From Thermodesulfobacteriota bacterium (GTDB lineage: Bacteria > Desulfobacterota > Desulfobulbia > Desulfobulbales > JBFMBH01), in NCBI GenBank assembly GCA_040755095.1, contig JBFMBH010000014.1, positions 1-47,552 on the forward strand: a DNA stretch of 47,552 nucleotides. The letters are read 5' to 3'. Below, piece after piece: positions 17,352 through 26,507 of this stretch (positions within the stretch are counted from its first letter, which is position 1; each line of letters opens with the position of its first letter). The notes under the pieces are model-generated. The model saw nothing but the letters and a program-made list of their open reading frames with translations. It searched no databases and had not been told where the DNA came from. Position numbers and translations under genes: made by a program.

Positions 17352-18689
17352 ATGAACAAGGAGACCTTTTCCACCGTCCTCTTCGAGTGGCAAGGCCTGA
17401 TCAGGAGGCGCGGCGGGGTCTGTCGCGACCTGGAGGCTGGGCTCCTGAGGGCCATGGGATCACGACCGATCAAGATCGTGACGGGGTTTCGCCGTAGCGG
17501 CAAATCGTTTCTGGTGCAGCAGGTGGCCAGGCGTCTTCTCGACGCCGGGCAGATTGAGCCGTCCAACCTGCTCTACCTCAACCTGGAAGACTTCCGGCTC
17601 ATGGAAGTGACCAGCCCGGAACGGCTCAACGAGCTCTACGAGCTGTTCTTGAGCAGCTCGGCCAAGCCAGGAAGGAGGCTTCTCATCTTTGACGAGATCC
17701 AGAATGTCAGCGCCTGGGATCGTTTCATCCGCACCATCTATGAGCGGGACGGGGAGACCGTCGAAATTGTGCTGACCGGCTCCAACTCGGAGCTTCTTTC
17801 GTCGGAGCTGGGGAGCAACCTGGCCGGACGCTTCATCGAGTTTTCGCTGCTGCCTTTCAGCTTCAGGGAGTTTCTGGCCTACCGGGGGTTGCCGATCAGG
17901 GAAGAAGCGGACTATTTCCGTGCGCGTCAGGAGGTGAGCCGGCTTTTTTTCGAGTACCTGGCCCACGGAGGCCTTCCCGAGGTGTTCGATATCCCGGCGC
18001 CGGAGGCCAAGATCTCGTATCTTACCGGGGTCGTGAGCAAGGTCATCCTCGATGATGTGGTGCGTCGTTTCCGCGTCGACAATGTCTCCCTGCTCGAAAA
18101 GCTGTTTCATTATCTGATGGCGGGTGCGGGATGTGTCACCACCTACGCATCCCTCGCCCGGCGCGCCCAGGCCCTCGGCTTCCGGACCAAGCCGGAAACG
18201 ATCATCGCCTACTGCGGTTATCTGCTCAAGACCTTTGCGCTGTGTGAGGTCAACCGCTTCAGCTGGAAGCAGAGCCGCGTCTTTGCCGACACCCGGAAGT
18301 ACTTCAGCATCGACCCCGGACTCATCACCCTGTACCGCCCGCCGGAAGAGGGCCTGGCCCTGCGCCTGGAACATGCCGTGCTGCTGGAGCTGCGCCGGCG
18401 CGGCGCCAAGGTCTGTTTCGGAACGAACGATTCCGGCCGGGAGCTGGATTTCCTGGCCGCCACAGGGGGGAGGAGCTTTGACCGCTATCAGGTCGCGGTT
18501 AGGCTGACGGCGGATGACGAACGGCGGGAGCTGGGGGCCTTCGTGCTCGCCGACCCGTACCTGCAGGCGGGGAAGAATCTGCTGCTGACCCTGGACGAGG
18601 GCGAGGAGACCCGCAACTGGCAGGGAATCCCCATCCGGCGCTGCCACCTCATCCGCTGGCTTCTCGGCTTTCCGGACGTTGCGCCCTGA
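17352..18689 (+). CDS. AAA_14/DUF4143 family ATPase
   Basis: A 445-residue ATPase common in bacteria and archaea, of unknown cellular role. Walker A is GFRRSGKSFL (residues 45-54) and Walker B is LLIFDEIQNV (Asp114, Glu115); LTGSNSELLSSELGSNLAGR is the conserved sensor and arginine region. The C-terminal half carries the DUF4143 pattern: YLAHGGLPEV, YCGYLLKTFALCEV, and a REase-like tail with GRELDFLA. GGGAGGT stands before the ATG, and the gene has its own promoter. Its codon use is somewhat less GC-biased (more TTT, TCG and GAT) than in the neighbours, which, with the patchy distribution of the family, hints at horizontal transfer. Confidence 0.85.
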   Translation: MNKETFSTVLFEWQGLIRRRGGVCRDLEAGLLRAMGSRPIKIVTGFRRSGKSFLVQQVARRLLDAGQIEPSNLLYLNLEDFRLMEVTSPERLNELYELFLSSSAKPGRRLLIFDEIQNVSAWDRFIRTIYERDGETVEIVLTGSNSELLSSELGSNLAGRFIEFSLLPFSFREFLAYRGLPIREEADYFRARQEVSRLFFEYLAHGGLPEVFDIPAPEAKISYLTGVVSKVILDDVVRRFRVDNVSLLEKLFHYLMAGAGCVTTYASLARRAQALGFRTKPETIIAYCGYLLKTFALCEVNRFSWKQSRVFADTRKYFSIDPGLITLYRPPEEGLALRLEHAVLLELRRRGAKVCFGTNDSGRELDFLAATGGRSFDRYQVAVRLTADDERRELGAFVLADPYLQAGKNLLLTLDEGEETRNWQGIPIRRCHLIRWLLGFPDVAP

Positions 18690-18844
18690 ATGTTCCTGCT
18701 CTTGGCCCCGTACCCGTAGCGTGGCCCTGCCATCCGGCGCTTCTTGCCTTTGCCGGCGCCGCCGTGCGACAGTACCGGTAAGCCGGCCCCGGGAAGGGCC
18801 CCGGCCGGCCGCCCTGCTCGCACCGCATGCAAAGGAGGGAAGCC

Positions 18845-19306
18845 ATGAGTCAGCAGCCGGAAGCCGCCGCCAAGCAGGAAACCGCCGCCTTCATCACCTC
18901 CCGGGACACCCTGGACGGGGCCTACCCGGGGCTCATTCTCGGCATCAATGCCCGGCGCCTGGGCATGGACGCCGTCGTCTTCTACACCTTCATGGGCATC
19001 AACGTCATCCGCAAGGGCTGGGTGGAACGGGCCAAGTTCCAGCCGCCCGGGTTCATGGGCGCCATCCCCGGCATGTCGGCAATCGCTACCTGGATGATGA
19101 AGGACCGGATCGCCAAGGCCAACATCCCCACCCTGGGCGACCTGCAGGAGATCGCCATCATGGAGGGGGTACGGTTCGTGGCCTGCAAGATGACCGTGGA
19201 CATGATGCAGCTTTCGCCCGCCGACTTCGTCGAAGGGACGACCATCCAGACCGCCGAGGAGTTTCTGAAATACGCCAAGGACTGCAAGATCCTGCTCTTC
19301 ACCTGA
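18845..19306 (+). CDS. DsrE2/DsrE-F-H-like sulfur-carrier family protein
   Basis: A 153-residue protein of the DsrE/DsrF/DrsH-like fold, closest in pattern to DsrE2. AAAGGAGGG precedes the ATG. Recognisable parts are a first strand and helix at PGLILGINARRLGMDAVVFY, then FMGINVIRKG, a methionine-rich mid-section, and VRFVACKMTVDMMQL, where Cys is the residue expected to carry sulfane sulfur. Family members move sulfur between carriers such as TusA and rhodanese; neither partner is next to it here. It has no signal peptide. Fits a sulfur-metabolising host, but the exact role is unknown. Confidence 0.8.
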   Translation: MSQQPEAAAKQETAAFITSRDTLDGAYPGLILGINARRLGMDAVVFYTFMGINVIRKGWVERAKFQPPGFMGAIPGMSAIATWMMKDRIAKANIPTLGDLQEIAIMEGVRFVACKMTVDMMQLSPADFVEGTTIQTAEEFLKYAKDCKILLFT

Positions 19307-19338
19307 CGGCTGGCCAGGGGAGGGGACGATCTGGAGGC

Positions 19339-19758
19339 TCACGGCCCGGGGGGCGCGGCCCAGTTTTCCCAGCGCAGGCCCGCGATGCGGGCGAATTCCC
19401 GCTCGTTGTTGCTCACCAGGCACAGGCCGGCGGCACAGGCGTGGGCGGCGATCCACAGGTCGTTGTTGCCGATGGGTTGTCCCATCCGTTCGAGGGCGGC
19501 GCGGATACGGCCATAGTGGCGACCGGCGTCTGCCGGCAGGGCCAGGACAGCCAGGACCTCGGTCAGGCCTTGCAGGGCGGCTCTCGCCCGCTCTGGGGCA
19601 AGGCTTTTTTCGGCCCCATGCCACAACTCCCCGCAAGTGACCACCGACATGGCCAACTCTCCGGCCGGGTGCCGGGCAAAACGCTCCCGGACCTGGGGAG
19701 GACGCTCCTTGGCGATATAGATGCAAATATCCGTGTCCAGCAGGAACAAAGGCTCCAT
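19339..19758 (-). CDS. vapC: VapC-type PIN-domain toxin
   Basis: A 139-residue PIN-domain ribonuclease, the toxin half of a VapBC pair. Acidic residues expected to bind metal are visible: Asp8 and Asp10 in LLDTDIC, Glu44 in TCGELWHG, and Asp100 in NNDLWIAAHA, followed by the usual late C-terminal segment LVSNNEREFARI. VapC toxins cut RNA (tRNA or rRNA in studied cases) when free of antitoxin. The start overlaps the stop of the upstream antitoxin gene by one base, so the two are translationally coupled. Confidence 0.92.
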   Translation of the reverse strand: MEPLFLLDTDICIYIAKERPPQVRERFARHPAGELAMSVVTCGELWHGAEKSLAPERARAALQGLTEVLAVLALPADAGRHYGRIRAALERMGQPIGNNDLWIAAHACAAGLCLVSNNEREFARIAGLRWENWAAPPGP

Positions 19759-19988
19759 CAGAGCGGCTCCCGCTCCTGGGGGGGTGCATCCTCTCTGCCG
19801 CAGGCCATGAAGTCCTCCGGCAGCGCCGTCAGGCGATCAAAGATCGCCGTGGCGCTGGCCGGGTGCTCCCGCAGCACAATCTCGTCGCCGCGACGGAAGA
19901 TCTCCACCTCCCGTGCCCGGAGGCGGTATTCCTTGGGAAGACGGACGGCCTGGCTGTTGCCAGACTTGAAGACACGAGCGATAGCCAT
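19758..19988 (-). CDS. vapB: VapB-type antitoxin with AbrB-like domain
   Basis: A 76-residue antitoxin. Residues 1-45 (AIARVFKSGNSQAVRLPKEYR and the following VEIFRRGDEIVL) are the SpoVT-AbrB DNA-binding fold of VapB/MazE proteins; the acidic, proline-containing tail should wrap the toxin. GGGAGG precedes its ATG. It normally represses its own operon through a palindrome upstream, and one is present at 20007-20029. Confidence 0.92.
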   Translation of the reverse strand: MAIARVFKSGNSQAVRLPKEYRLRAREVEIFRRGDEIVLREHPASATAIFDRLTALPEDFMACGREDAPPQEREPL

Positions 19989-20006
19989 AAGAGCCTCCCT
20001 GAGGGT

Positions 20007-20029
20007 GAGTATACGGCCAGTATATACTC
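20007..20029 (-). promoter_or_regulatory. Putative VapB operator palindrome
   Basis: GAGTATA (20007-20013) and TATACTC (20023-20029) form an inverted repeat with a 9-base spacer, 18 bases before the vapB ATG. On the minus strand it contains TATACT, a good -10 box, so antitoxin binding would block the promoter. The assignment is inferred from position and symmetry. Confidence 0.6.
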
Positions 20030-20084
20030 CTCGGACGGAACAGCCAAGGCTCCGGGCGAGGCCACAGTCTGTCCCGGTCTGCCA

Positions 20085-22295
20085 TCAGGATGGCCCGCCG
20101 GGCGGAAAGGAGGCGGTGGGCCGGCAGCTGGTGGCGCGTGCCAGGGCTGCCAGCAGGTCCGGGAGCTGGAAGGGCTTGGACACATACCCATCCATGCCGC
20201 TGGCCAGGCAGGCCTCCGGATCTTCGGGCAGGGCGCTGGCGGTCATGGCGACAACAGGGGTATGGGTCATCCGGATCCGGTTGCTGAGCCTTGACAGCAG
20301 GTCGGCGTGGACATGGTCCCTGGGCAGGCTCCCCTCCTCGCACTGGCGGATGAGCCTGGTGGCCAGAAGGCCATCCATCTCCGGCATCCGCACATCCATG
20401 AGGATGGCATCCACGTGCCGCCGGGCGAGGATCTCCAGGGCCTCCCGGCCATTGCCGGCCAGGGTCACCCGATGGCCGGCCTGGGTCAGCACCGCCTGGA
20501 CCAGCTCCCGGTTCATGATGCTGTCATCCACCGCCAGGACCTCCCAGGACCCTGCCGGAGGCCGGGAGGCCACAGCCCGTCCAGTCCATCCTGGATCCGG
20601 CCGGCCACCGCTCAGGACCTCTCGGAGCAGGGGCCACAGGGTCTGGGCCAGGATCGGCTTGTCCAGGCAGAAGCAGCCTCGGGCCCTGGCCCTGGACCGC
20701 AGCCTGGGATCGGTGCCGGTGACGGTGAGCAGGATCACCGGTGCCTGGCTCGCCGGCCGATCCTGGATGCGGGCCACAAGACCCAGACCATCCTCCCCCG
20801 CCAGCCCCTGATCCACCAGAAGGAGCCGGTGGGGCTCGCCCCGGCTGGCGGCCGCTGCCAGAGCGGCCAGGGCCTGGCCGCTGTCCGCAGCCGTCTCCGG
20901 CACCAGCCCCCGCCTCGCCAAGAGCTCCGCCAGGATCTGCCGGCTGCCGGCATGATCGTCCACCACCAGGACCGGTAGCCGGGTCAGCCAGGCCGGCACC
21001 AGACCAGGGGCCGGCGGCTGCCGGCGGCAGCGGGCCGTGCACCGGAAGATCGAGCCCTGCCCCGGCGCGCTGGAGACCTGGATCGTACCACCCATGAGGC
21101 CGGCCAGCCGCTGGCAGATGGTCAGCCCCAGACCGGAGCCGCCGTACAGGCGGGTCACCTGGCGATCCGCCTGGGTGAAGCTGTCGAAGATCCTGGCCTG
21201 GCTTTCGGCGGCGATGCCGATGCCGGTGTCCTGCACCGAGAACTGGAGAAGCACGGTCTCCCGGTCCTCGGCCCTGGTCTCCACCTCAAGGAGCACCGTG
21301 CCGACCTCGGTGAACTTGACGGCGTTGCTGAGCAGGTTGAGAAGGATCTGGCGCAGGCGAAAGGCGTCCCCCACCAGCCTGGTGGGTATGGTGGCCGGAA
21401 GGTGACAGAGGAGCTCCAGGCCCTTGCGGTGGGCCTCCAGGGTCACGGTCCGCATCGCCGTGGCCACGACCTCCGACAGATCGAAGGCCGCCTCCTCCAG
21501 CTCGATCCTGCCGGCCTCGATCCTGGAAAAATCCAGAATATCGTTGAGCAGGACCAGGAGGGACTCCGCGGCGGTGCGGGCGATCTCCAGGTGATGCCGC
21601 GCCTCCCGCTCCAGCTCGCTGTCCAGAGCCAGAGAGGTCATGCCGATCACCGCATGGAGGGGGGTGCGGATCTCGTGGCTCATGTGGGCCAGGAATTCGC
21701 TCTTGGCGCGGCTGGCAGCCTCGGCGGCCTCCTTGGCCTGGGCCAGGGCCTTTTCAGCCTCCTTGCGCTGGCTGATGTCCCGGAAATCCTCGATGATGCC
21801 GAGGAGCTCGCCCTCCGGCCCCCGGAACGGGGTGGCAGTGACGATGCAGGGCACGCGGCGACCGTCCTTCCTGGGCAGCTCCAGCTCGAGCTCGACCCGC
21901 TCCTCGCCGGCCACGATCCGGGCCAGCGGGCAGGCCTCTGTGCGGCAGCAGTCCGGACCGGGGCCCACCTCGTGGCAGGGCCGGCCGACCAGCTCGTCGA
22001 GGCTGCAGCCGGTGAGCTGCGCCAGGGTTCGGTTCGCCCGCCAGACCGTGCCATCCCGGGCCACCACCCGCATGCCGTCCGCGGCCCGGTTGAAGATCTG
22101 ATCCAGCTCCACATGGGAGCGCTGGAGCGCCTTTTCGGCCTTCTTCCGCTCGCTGATGTCGGTGGCGATCTCCAGCCGCACCATGCGGCCGTCCCGCCAG
22201 GGGATGGCCTGGTCCCGGAGGTCGTACCAGCGGCCGGTGATCGGGTTCCCGTGCTCCCAGCGGATGATGCCGGCCGGCTCGCCCTCGGCCGTCAA
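20085..22295 (-). CDS. Hybrid histidine kinase lacking its N-terminus (PAS-PAS-HisKA-HATPase-REC-REC)
   Basis: From the only usable start (TTG at 22295) the protein has 736 residues: the second half of a PAS domain, a further PAS domain (about 60-170), HisKA with [15 protein letters not shown], an ATPase domain ([25 protein letters not shown]), and two receivers ([10 protein letters not shown], and [10 protein letters not shown] with [11 protein letters not shown]). PAS homology continues upstream of the TTG in the same frame to about 22382 ([11 protein letters not shown], then GPCAFCTN), where it collides with the NtrC-type gene. The true N-terminus is therefore missing. TTG overlaps the preceding stop (TTGA), so coupled translation is possible, but the start cuts a PAS domain. 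Functional status is uncertain. Confidence 0.75.
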   Translation of the reverse strand: MTAEGEPAGIIRWEHGNPITGRWYDLRDQAIPWRDGRMVRLEIATDISERKKAEKALQRSHVELDQIFNRAADGMRVVARDGTVWRANRTLAQLTGCSLDELVGRPCHEVGPGPDCCRTEACPLARIVAGEERVELELELPRKDGRRVPCIVTATPFRGPEGELLGIIEDFRDISQRKEAEKALAQAKEAAEAASRAKSEFLAHMSHEIRTPLHAVIGMTSLALDSELEREARHHLEIARTAAESLLVLLNDILDFSRIEAGRIELEEAAFDLSEVVATAMRTVTLEAHRKGLELLCHLPATIPTRLVGDAFRLRQILLNLLSNAVKFTEVGTVLLEVETRAEDRETVLLQFSVQDTGIGIAAESQARIFDSFTQADRQVTRLYGGSGLGLTICQRLAGLMGGTIQVSSAPGQGSIFRCTARCRRQPPAPGLVPAWLTRLPVLVVDDHAGSRQILAELLARRGLVPETAADSGQALAALAAAASRGEPHRLLLVDQGLAGEDGLGLVARIQDRPASQAPVILLTVTGTDPRLRSRARARGCFCLDKPILAQTLWPLLREVLSGGRPDPGWTGRAVASRPPAGSWEVLAVDDSIMNRELVQAVLTQAGHRVTLAGNGREALEILARRHVDAILMDVRMPEMDGLLATRLIRQCEEGSLPRDHVHADLLSRLSNRIRMTHTPVVAMTASALPEDPEACLASGMDGYVSKPFQLPDLLAALARATSCRPTASFPPGGPS

Positions 22296-22942
22296 CAGGC
22301 GGGGGTTGGTGCAGAAGGCGCAGGGGCCGCTCTGATCCTGCTGCAGGACCTGCCAGCAGACCTGTCCGGTCTTCTCGCCGAACTGCCTGCGGCCCTGCTG
22401 TTGGCGTGGATCGCCCGGGCAAAGAGCTCCTTGCCGGTTCCGGTTTCGCCGGTGATGAGGACATTGGCCTCGCTGGCCGCCGCCTGGGCCAGAAGATCGA
22501 GGCAGCGCCGCATGGCGGGGCTGTTGCCGACGATGCCGTTGCGGACCAGGGCCACCGGCGGACTGGCCGCCCGCCGCTCCTGCCGGTACTGCAGGGCCCG
22601 GAGGATGGGCAGGGTCATGGCCTGGAGGGAGGCCGGCTTTTCGATGTAGTCCCAGGCACCGCTGGTGATGGCCAGCTCGGCCCCGGCCGGCTCGCCGCGG
22701 CCGGTGATGATGACCACCTCCGGCCCGCCGGGGGTCTGGCGGAGAAGGGGCAAGGCCTCCAGGCCGTTGCCGTCCGGCAGCCGCACGTCCAGGAGCACCA
22801 CGTCGAAGGGCCGGGCCTCGGCCTGGGCCACCCCCTCCTTGAGGGTGGCAGCCGTGGCGACCTCATGGCCGAGCCGGGCCACCAGGCTGGCCAGGGTGTA
22901 GCACATGCTGGTGTCGTCATCGATGATCAGGATCAAGGCCAT
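22292..22942 (-). pseudogene. Truncated NtrC-family response regulator
   Basis: From ATG 22942: a receiver domain ([10 protein letters not shown], acceptor Asp in [18 protein letters not shown]) to about residue 120, then the start of a sigma54-activator ATPase domain with [17 protein letters not shown] and Walker [19 protein letters not shown]. Homology stops a few residues later and the frame runs on through about 30 unrelated residues to a TGA at 22292. The GAFTGA loop, the rest of the ATPase and the DNA-binding domain are absent. The gene overlaps the upstream kinase by 26 bases. The 216-residue remnant could still act as a phosphate sink through its intact receiver. Confidence 0.8.
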
Positions 22943-24812
22943 GGTCGAGGACCTGACGGATGGTGCGGGCGAGGTACGGGGTATCCACGGGCTTGACCAG
23001 AAAGGCGGCAATGCCCATGGCACAGGCCTTCTCCAGGCTCACCAGCTCGCTGAAGCCGGTGCAGAGGATGATCCTGGTCCCGGGCCGTGCGGCCAGCAGC
23101 CGGCGGGCCAGCTCCACCCCGGTCAGATCCGGCATGGCCTGGTCGGTGATGACGAGGTCGAAGCCCGAGGCCTGGTCACCAAGAAGCTCCAGGGCCTCCA
23201 GGCTGCTGGTGGTGCCCACCACCTGGTAGCCGAGGCGGCCCAGGGCCTGCATGAGGGACCAGACCAGGGCCTCTTCGTCATCCACCACCAGGAGGCGCTC
23301 CCGGCCCTCGGGCAGCTGCCGGAGGTCGGCCAGCTCCCCTTTGCCGGTCTCGGCGTCCGCGGCCAGAGGCAGAAGCACCTCGAAGAGGCTGCCCTGGCCA
23401 GGGGTGCTTTGGACCTTGATCCAGCCATCGCAGGCCTTGACAATGCCGTGGACGATGGCGAGGCCCAGACCGGTGCCGTCCCCCTGCTCCTTGCTGGTGA
23501 AGTACGGCTCGAAGATCCGATCCAGATGCTCGCAATGGATGCCCTCCCCGGTATCGGCCACCGACAGCCGCAGATAGCCGGTGCGGCTGGCCGGCAGCTG
23601 GGGCGGCAGCTCCGCGGCCTCTGCCGGGACATGGATGAGCCCCACGGTCAGGACGCCCCCGTGCTGCCGCATGGCATGGCCGGCATTGCTGCCCAGATTC
23701 ATGACGAGCTGGCAGATCTGGCTCGGGTCGGCCAGGACCGTGTCCTCCTGGGTGTCCAGGTGCTGGCGGATCTCGATGAAGGAGGGCAGGGAGGCCCGGA
23801 GCATCGCCAGCACCTCCTCCACCAGGGGGGTGACCCGGATGGGCAGGCGCATCTGCTCGGTGCGGCGGCTGAAGGTGAGGATCTGCCGGACCAGGGTCTT
23901 GGCCCGCTGGCTGGCCTTGTGCACCTCCTCCAGATGGCGGTGGACCAGGCTGCCGGCCGGGGTGTCCAGGAGGGCCAGCTCGGTGCAGCCGATGATCGCC
24001 CCCAGAATGTTGTTGAAGTCATGGGCAATGCCGCCAGCCAGGGTGCCGATGGCCTCCATCTTCTGGGCCTGGCGCAGCTGCCTTTCCAGCATCTCCCAGT
24101 CGGTGATGTCCCGGGCATTGACCACGATGCCGACCACGGCGCCCCCGGCGAAGAAGGGATAGTAGGTGGCCTCGAGATGCTGCCGGCCGATGGCCGGGAA
24201 GGTGTACCAGAAGTCGCAATGGACCTCCTCGCCCGCCAGACATCTTTCCAGCCCCGGCTGGATCTCCTGGGCAAAGACGACGGGGTCGAACACCTCCGGC
24301 CAGCTGTGACCGATGATCTCGTTCCGCTTCTTGCCCAGGGCGGTGAGATAGGTGTCGTTCACCGCCTGGTAGACGTAATCCCGGTCCATGAAGGCCATGA
24401 GCTCCCGGGAGAGGGAGACGATCTGCTCGTAGCGTCGCAGCTTCTCCTCGACCAGCTTGCTGTCGGTGATGTCGACAGCCATCTCCGCCCGGACCATGCG
24501 GCCGCAGGTCCAGGGGATGGCCCGGTCGATGCACCGGTACCAGCGCTGCCGCCGCTGGTTCCTGTGCTCCCAGATATGGACCCGGCCGGTATTGGCCCCC
24601 AGGATCAGGTGGTTGGTGCAAAACGGGCAGGGCGCCTCCAGGCCCTGGAGGGCGGCGTAGCACTTCTGACCCAGCACCGCGCCGAAATGCTCCGTGACCG
24701 TCCGGTTGGCGTAGAGGATCTCATGGGAGTCGGGATCGCTTACATAGATGACCTCGGTGATGCCGTCGAGGATGGCCTGAAGCTGCTGCCAGCCCAGCGC
24801 GTGGTCCGCCAT
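22917..24812 (-). CDS. Hybrid histidine kinase: PAS-PAS-HisKA-HATPase-REC
   Basis: A 631-residue soluble kinase (ATG at 24812; GTG at 24818 also possible). The first PAS domain contains cysteines in GQKCYAAL and APCPFCTN, a cysteine-rich variant also seen in the kinase downstream. A second PAS domain covers about 130-240. The H-box is [13 protein letters not shown] (His near 264). The ATPase domain shows [16 protein letters not shown] and [11 protein letters not shown]; a C-terminal receiver has [10 protein letters not shown] and [13 protein letters not shown]. No membrane helix is present, so the signal is sensed inside the cell. It overlaps the NtrC-type gene by 26 bases and probably originally signalled to it. 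Confidence 0.88.
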   Translation of the reverse strand: MADHALGWQQLQAILDGITEVIYVSDPDSHEILYANRTVTEHFGAVLGQKCYAALQGLEAPCPFCTNHLILGANTGRVHIWEHRNQRRQRWYRCIDRAIPWTCGRMVRAEMAVDITDSKLVEEKLRRYEQIVSLSRELMAFMDRDYVYQAVNDTYLTALGKKRNEIIGHSWPEVFDPVVFAQEIQPGLERCLAGEEVHCDFWYTFPAIGRQHLEATYYPFFAGGAVVGIVVNARDITDWEMLERQLRQAQKMEAIGTLAGGIAHDFNNILGAIIGCTELALLDTPAGSLVHRHLEEVHKASQRAKTLVRQILTFSRRTEQMRLPIRVTPLVEEVLAMLRASLPSFIEIRQHLDTQEDTVLADPSQICQLVMNLGSNAGHAMRQHGGVLTVGLIHVPAEAAELPPQLPASRTGYLRLSVADTGEGIHCEHLDRIFEPYFTSKEQGDGTGLGLAIVHGIVKACDGWIKVQSTPGQGSLFEVLLPLAADAETGKGELADLRQLPEGRERLLVVDDEEALVWSLMQALGRLGYQVVGTTSSLEALELLGDQASGFDLVITDQAMPDLTGVELARRLLAARPGTRIILCTGFSELVSLEKACAMGIAAFLVKPVDTPYLARTIRQVLDHGLDPDHR

Positions 24813-24848
24813 GGTCACGTCCCGGGGGCGCGCTTGGGGCCGCCAGGC

Positions 24849-25541
24849 CTAGCCGCGGCGCCGGCCCTTGAGCACGGCCAACAGCCTTTTCAGGCCCAGA
24901 GGCGCCAGCCCCAAGAGGGCAAAGGCGATGAGCAGCCGGGGGGAGAGGATGCCGGCCAGGGAATCCAGGCGGGCCAGTTCCTGGCCGGCGTTGATGTAGA
25001 CCACCGTTGCCGGCAGCATGCCCAGCTGGGACACCCAGTAGAAGGTGCGCAGCGGGATCGGGGTGAGGCCCATGGCCAGGTTGATGACGAAGAACGGAAA
25101 GATCGGCACCAGGCGCAGGCCGAAGAGATAGAAGGCCCCCTCCCGGCGGATTCCCTCGTCCATGGCCGCCAGCCGGTCTCCCAGCCGGGCGGCCACCCAG
25201 TCCCGCAACAGGAAGCGGGCCACGGCGCAGGCCAGGGTGGCGCCGATGGAGCTGGCAAAGGAGACCACCAGGACGCCCGCCCCCAGGCCGAAGAGGGCGC
25301 CACCGGCCAGAGACATCGCCGCCGCTCCGGGCAGGGACAGGGCGGTGACCAGGATGTAGGCCAGGGCATAAAGGCCCAGGACCAGCCAGGGGCTGGCCTG
25401 ATAGAGGGCAAGGAGTCGGGCCTGGGAGGCCTGAAGGGCGGCCAGGGACAGGTGCTGGTGCAGGCCGAGAACGAAGAACAGGCCGGCCAGGGTGGCGAAG
25501 AGGCCAACGATGGCCAGGCGGATCAGGTCGGGGCGGCGCAT
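24849..25541 (-). CDS. TVP38/TMEM64 (VTT/DedA-like) membrane protein
   Basis: A 230-residue membrane protein with about six hydrophobic segments. The core motif of the VTT domain is clear: SLPGAAAMSLAGGALFG, then FLLRDWVAARLGDRL, FGLRLVPIFPFFVIN and LGMLPATVVYINAG. Family members are linked to lipid scrambling or undecaprenyl-phosphate and small-ion transport; the specific substrate cannot be read. I take ATG 25541 as start, although its GGAG lies only two bases away; a TTG at 25580 adds 13 residues and has no ribosome site. The gene ends about 36 bases before the start of the hybrid kinase gene transcribed in the same direction. Confidence 0.85.
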   Translation of the reverse strand: MRRPDLIRLAIVGLFATLAGLFFVLGLHQHLSLAALQASQARLLALYQASPWLVLGLYALAYILVTALSLPGAAAMSLAGGALFGLGAGVLVVSFASSIGATLACAVARFLLRDWVAARLGDRLAAMDEGIRREGAFYLFGLRLVPIFPFFVINLAMGLTPIPLRTFYWVSQLGMLPATVVYINAGQELARLDSLAGILSPRLLIAFALLGLAPLGLKRLLAVLKGRRRG

Positions 25542-25646
25542 GGCTCCAGGGGGCAGGAAAGGTGAGCTGGGCTGCAACAAATTTTTACCATACCACAGTC
25601 CCCACCCGGCGGCACCGGCTTCGCGCCGGAATGGAACGGCCCGTTC

Positions 25647-26273
25647 TCAGCGTTCTTCCTGGGCCCGGCCGCGGCAGCGCTGGCGCCGGTACAGCTCCTC
25701 CCGCTCCCGTTCCCCCAGGGCCTGGCCGATGCCGCGGATCTCGGCCTGGACAGCGGGCAGGAGGCGCTCTTCCAGGACCCGCAGGCGGCGGGTGGTCCGG
25801 CCGATCTCCTCGGCCAGGCGGGCCAGCTTGTTGTCGTGGGCCGCGAACTCGATGAGGGCATCCACCACCGCCTCGAAGCGGTCGATGGCCGCTGCGGTGG
25901 CCGGTCCCAGGAGTCCCTCGTCGTGGCCCCGCCGGTCGGGCTGCCGGCGGGCGGTCTCCCGGGACTCGATCTCCTTCAAGCTGAGACCCCAGAGGCGCCG
26001 GTTGCGGACCTGCACCCGGAAATCCCGCCGGCAGGCCGGCACCAGGGAGGCGATCACCTCCCCCCCCTCCTGGCCGGTGGCCACGGCCAGGAGGCCAATG
26101 GCCTCGGCATAGAGTCGGCTGATCCCGTCCCGGGAGGCCAGATAGGCAACCGAGCAGGCCAAAAGCTCGTGGATCAGGGCCCGGCGCCGGGAGCGCAAGA
26201 GGCCGCGGCTGGACGCCACGGCGGCGGCCTTGTCCTTCAGGAGCAGCAGGTTGGCGCGGGTGGGGGGCAGCAT
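25647..26273 (-). CDS. atpD: V/A-type ATPase subunit D
   Basis: The central-stalk subunit of the rotary V/A-ATPase, homologous in role to F-type gamma. The N-terminal PTRANLLLLKDK is the family hallmark; the 208 residues are predicted almost wholly helical, giving the long coiled coil that turns inside the A3B3 head, and the charged C-terminal helix (LEERLLPAVQAEI and onward) matches. In the archaeal order H-I-K-E-C-F-A-B-D this gene follows B directly, but here 1.7 kb with two unrelated genes intervenes, so it must be reached by long read-through or its own promoter. The ribosome site is weak (GGCGAGG). Confidence 0.93.
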   Translation of the reverse strand: MLPPTRANLLLLKDKAAAVASSRGLLRSRRRALIHELLACSVAYLASRDGISRLYAEAIGLLAVATGQEGGEVIASLVPACRRDFRVQVRNRRLWGLSLKEIESRETARRQPDRRGHDEGLLGPATAAAIDRFEAVVDALIEFAAHDNKLARLAEEIGRTTRRLRVLEERLLPAVQAEIRGIGQALGEREREELYRRQRCRGRAQEER

Positions 26274-26326
26274 GGGCAGGGCCTCGCCGGGAAGATCGAC
26301 ACCAGCACCGGCGTGCCTCCATCATA

Positions 26327-26343
26327 GCCGGCCGTTGGCCGGC
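26327..26343. repeat. Short perfect hairpin between divergent genes
   Basis: GCCGGCC and GGCCGGC flank a 3-base loop in the 234-base region between the subunit D gene and the AlbA_2-type gene. The rest of that region shows no clear promoter. Confidence 0.45.
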
Positions 26344-26507
26344 CAAGTCAAGGCCGCGAGGATTGCCAGGGAACTGGCGCTGATGGTATGGTCGCAACAC
26401 GTGCTCATCGTGGGCCGGTTCTTTGATCCGACCGGTCCGGCGCGCCCGCTGTGTCCACCATGCTCCCTGGGCCAGCATCCACCGTTCCCGTCATGACGGC
26501 ATCGGCC

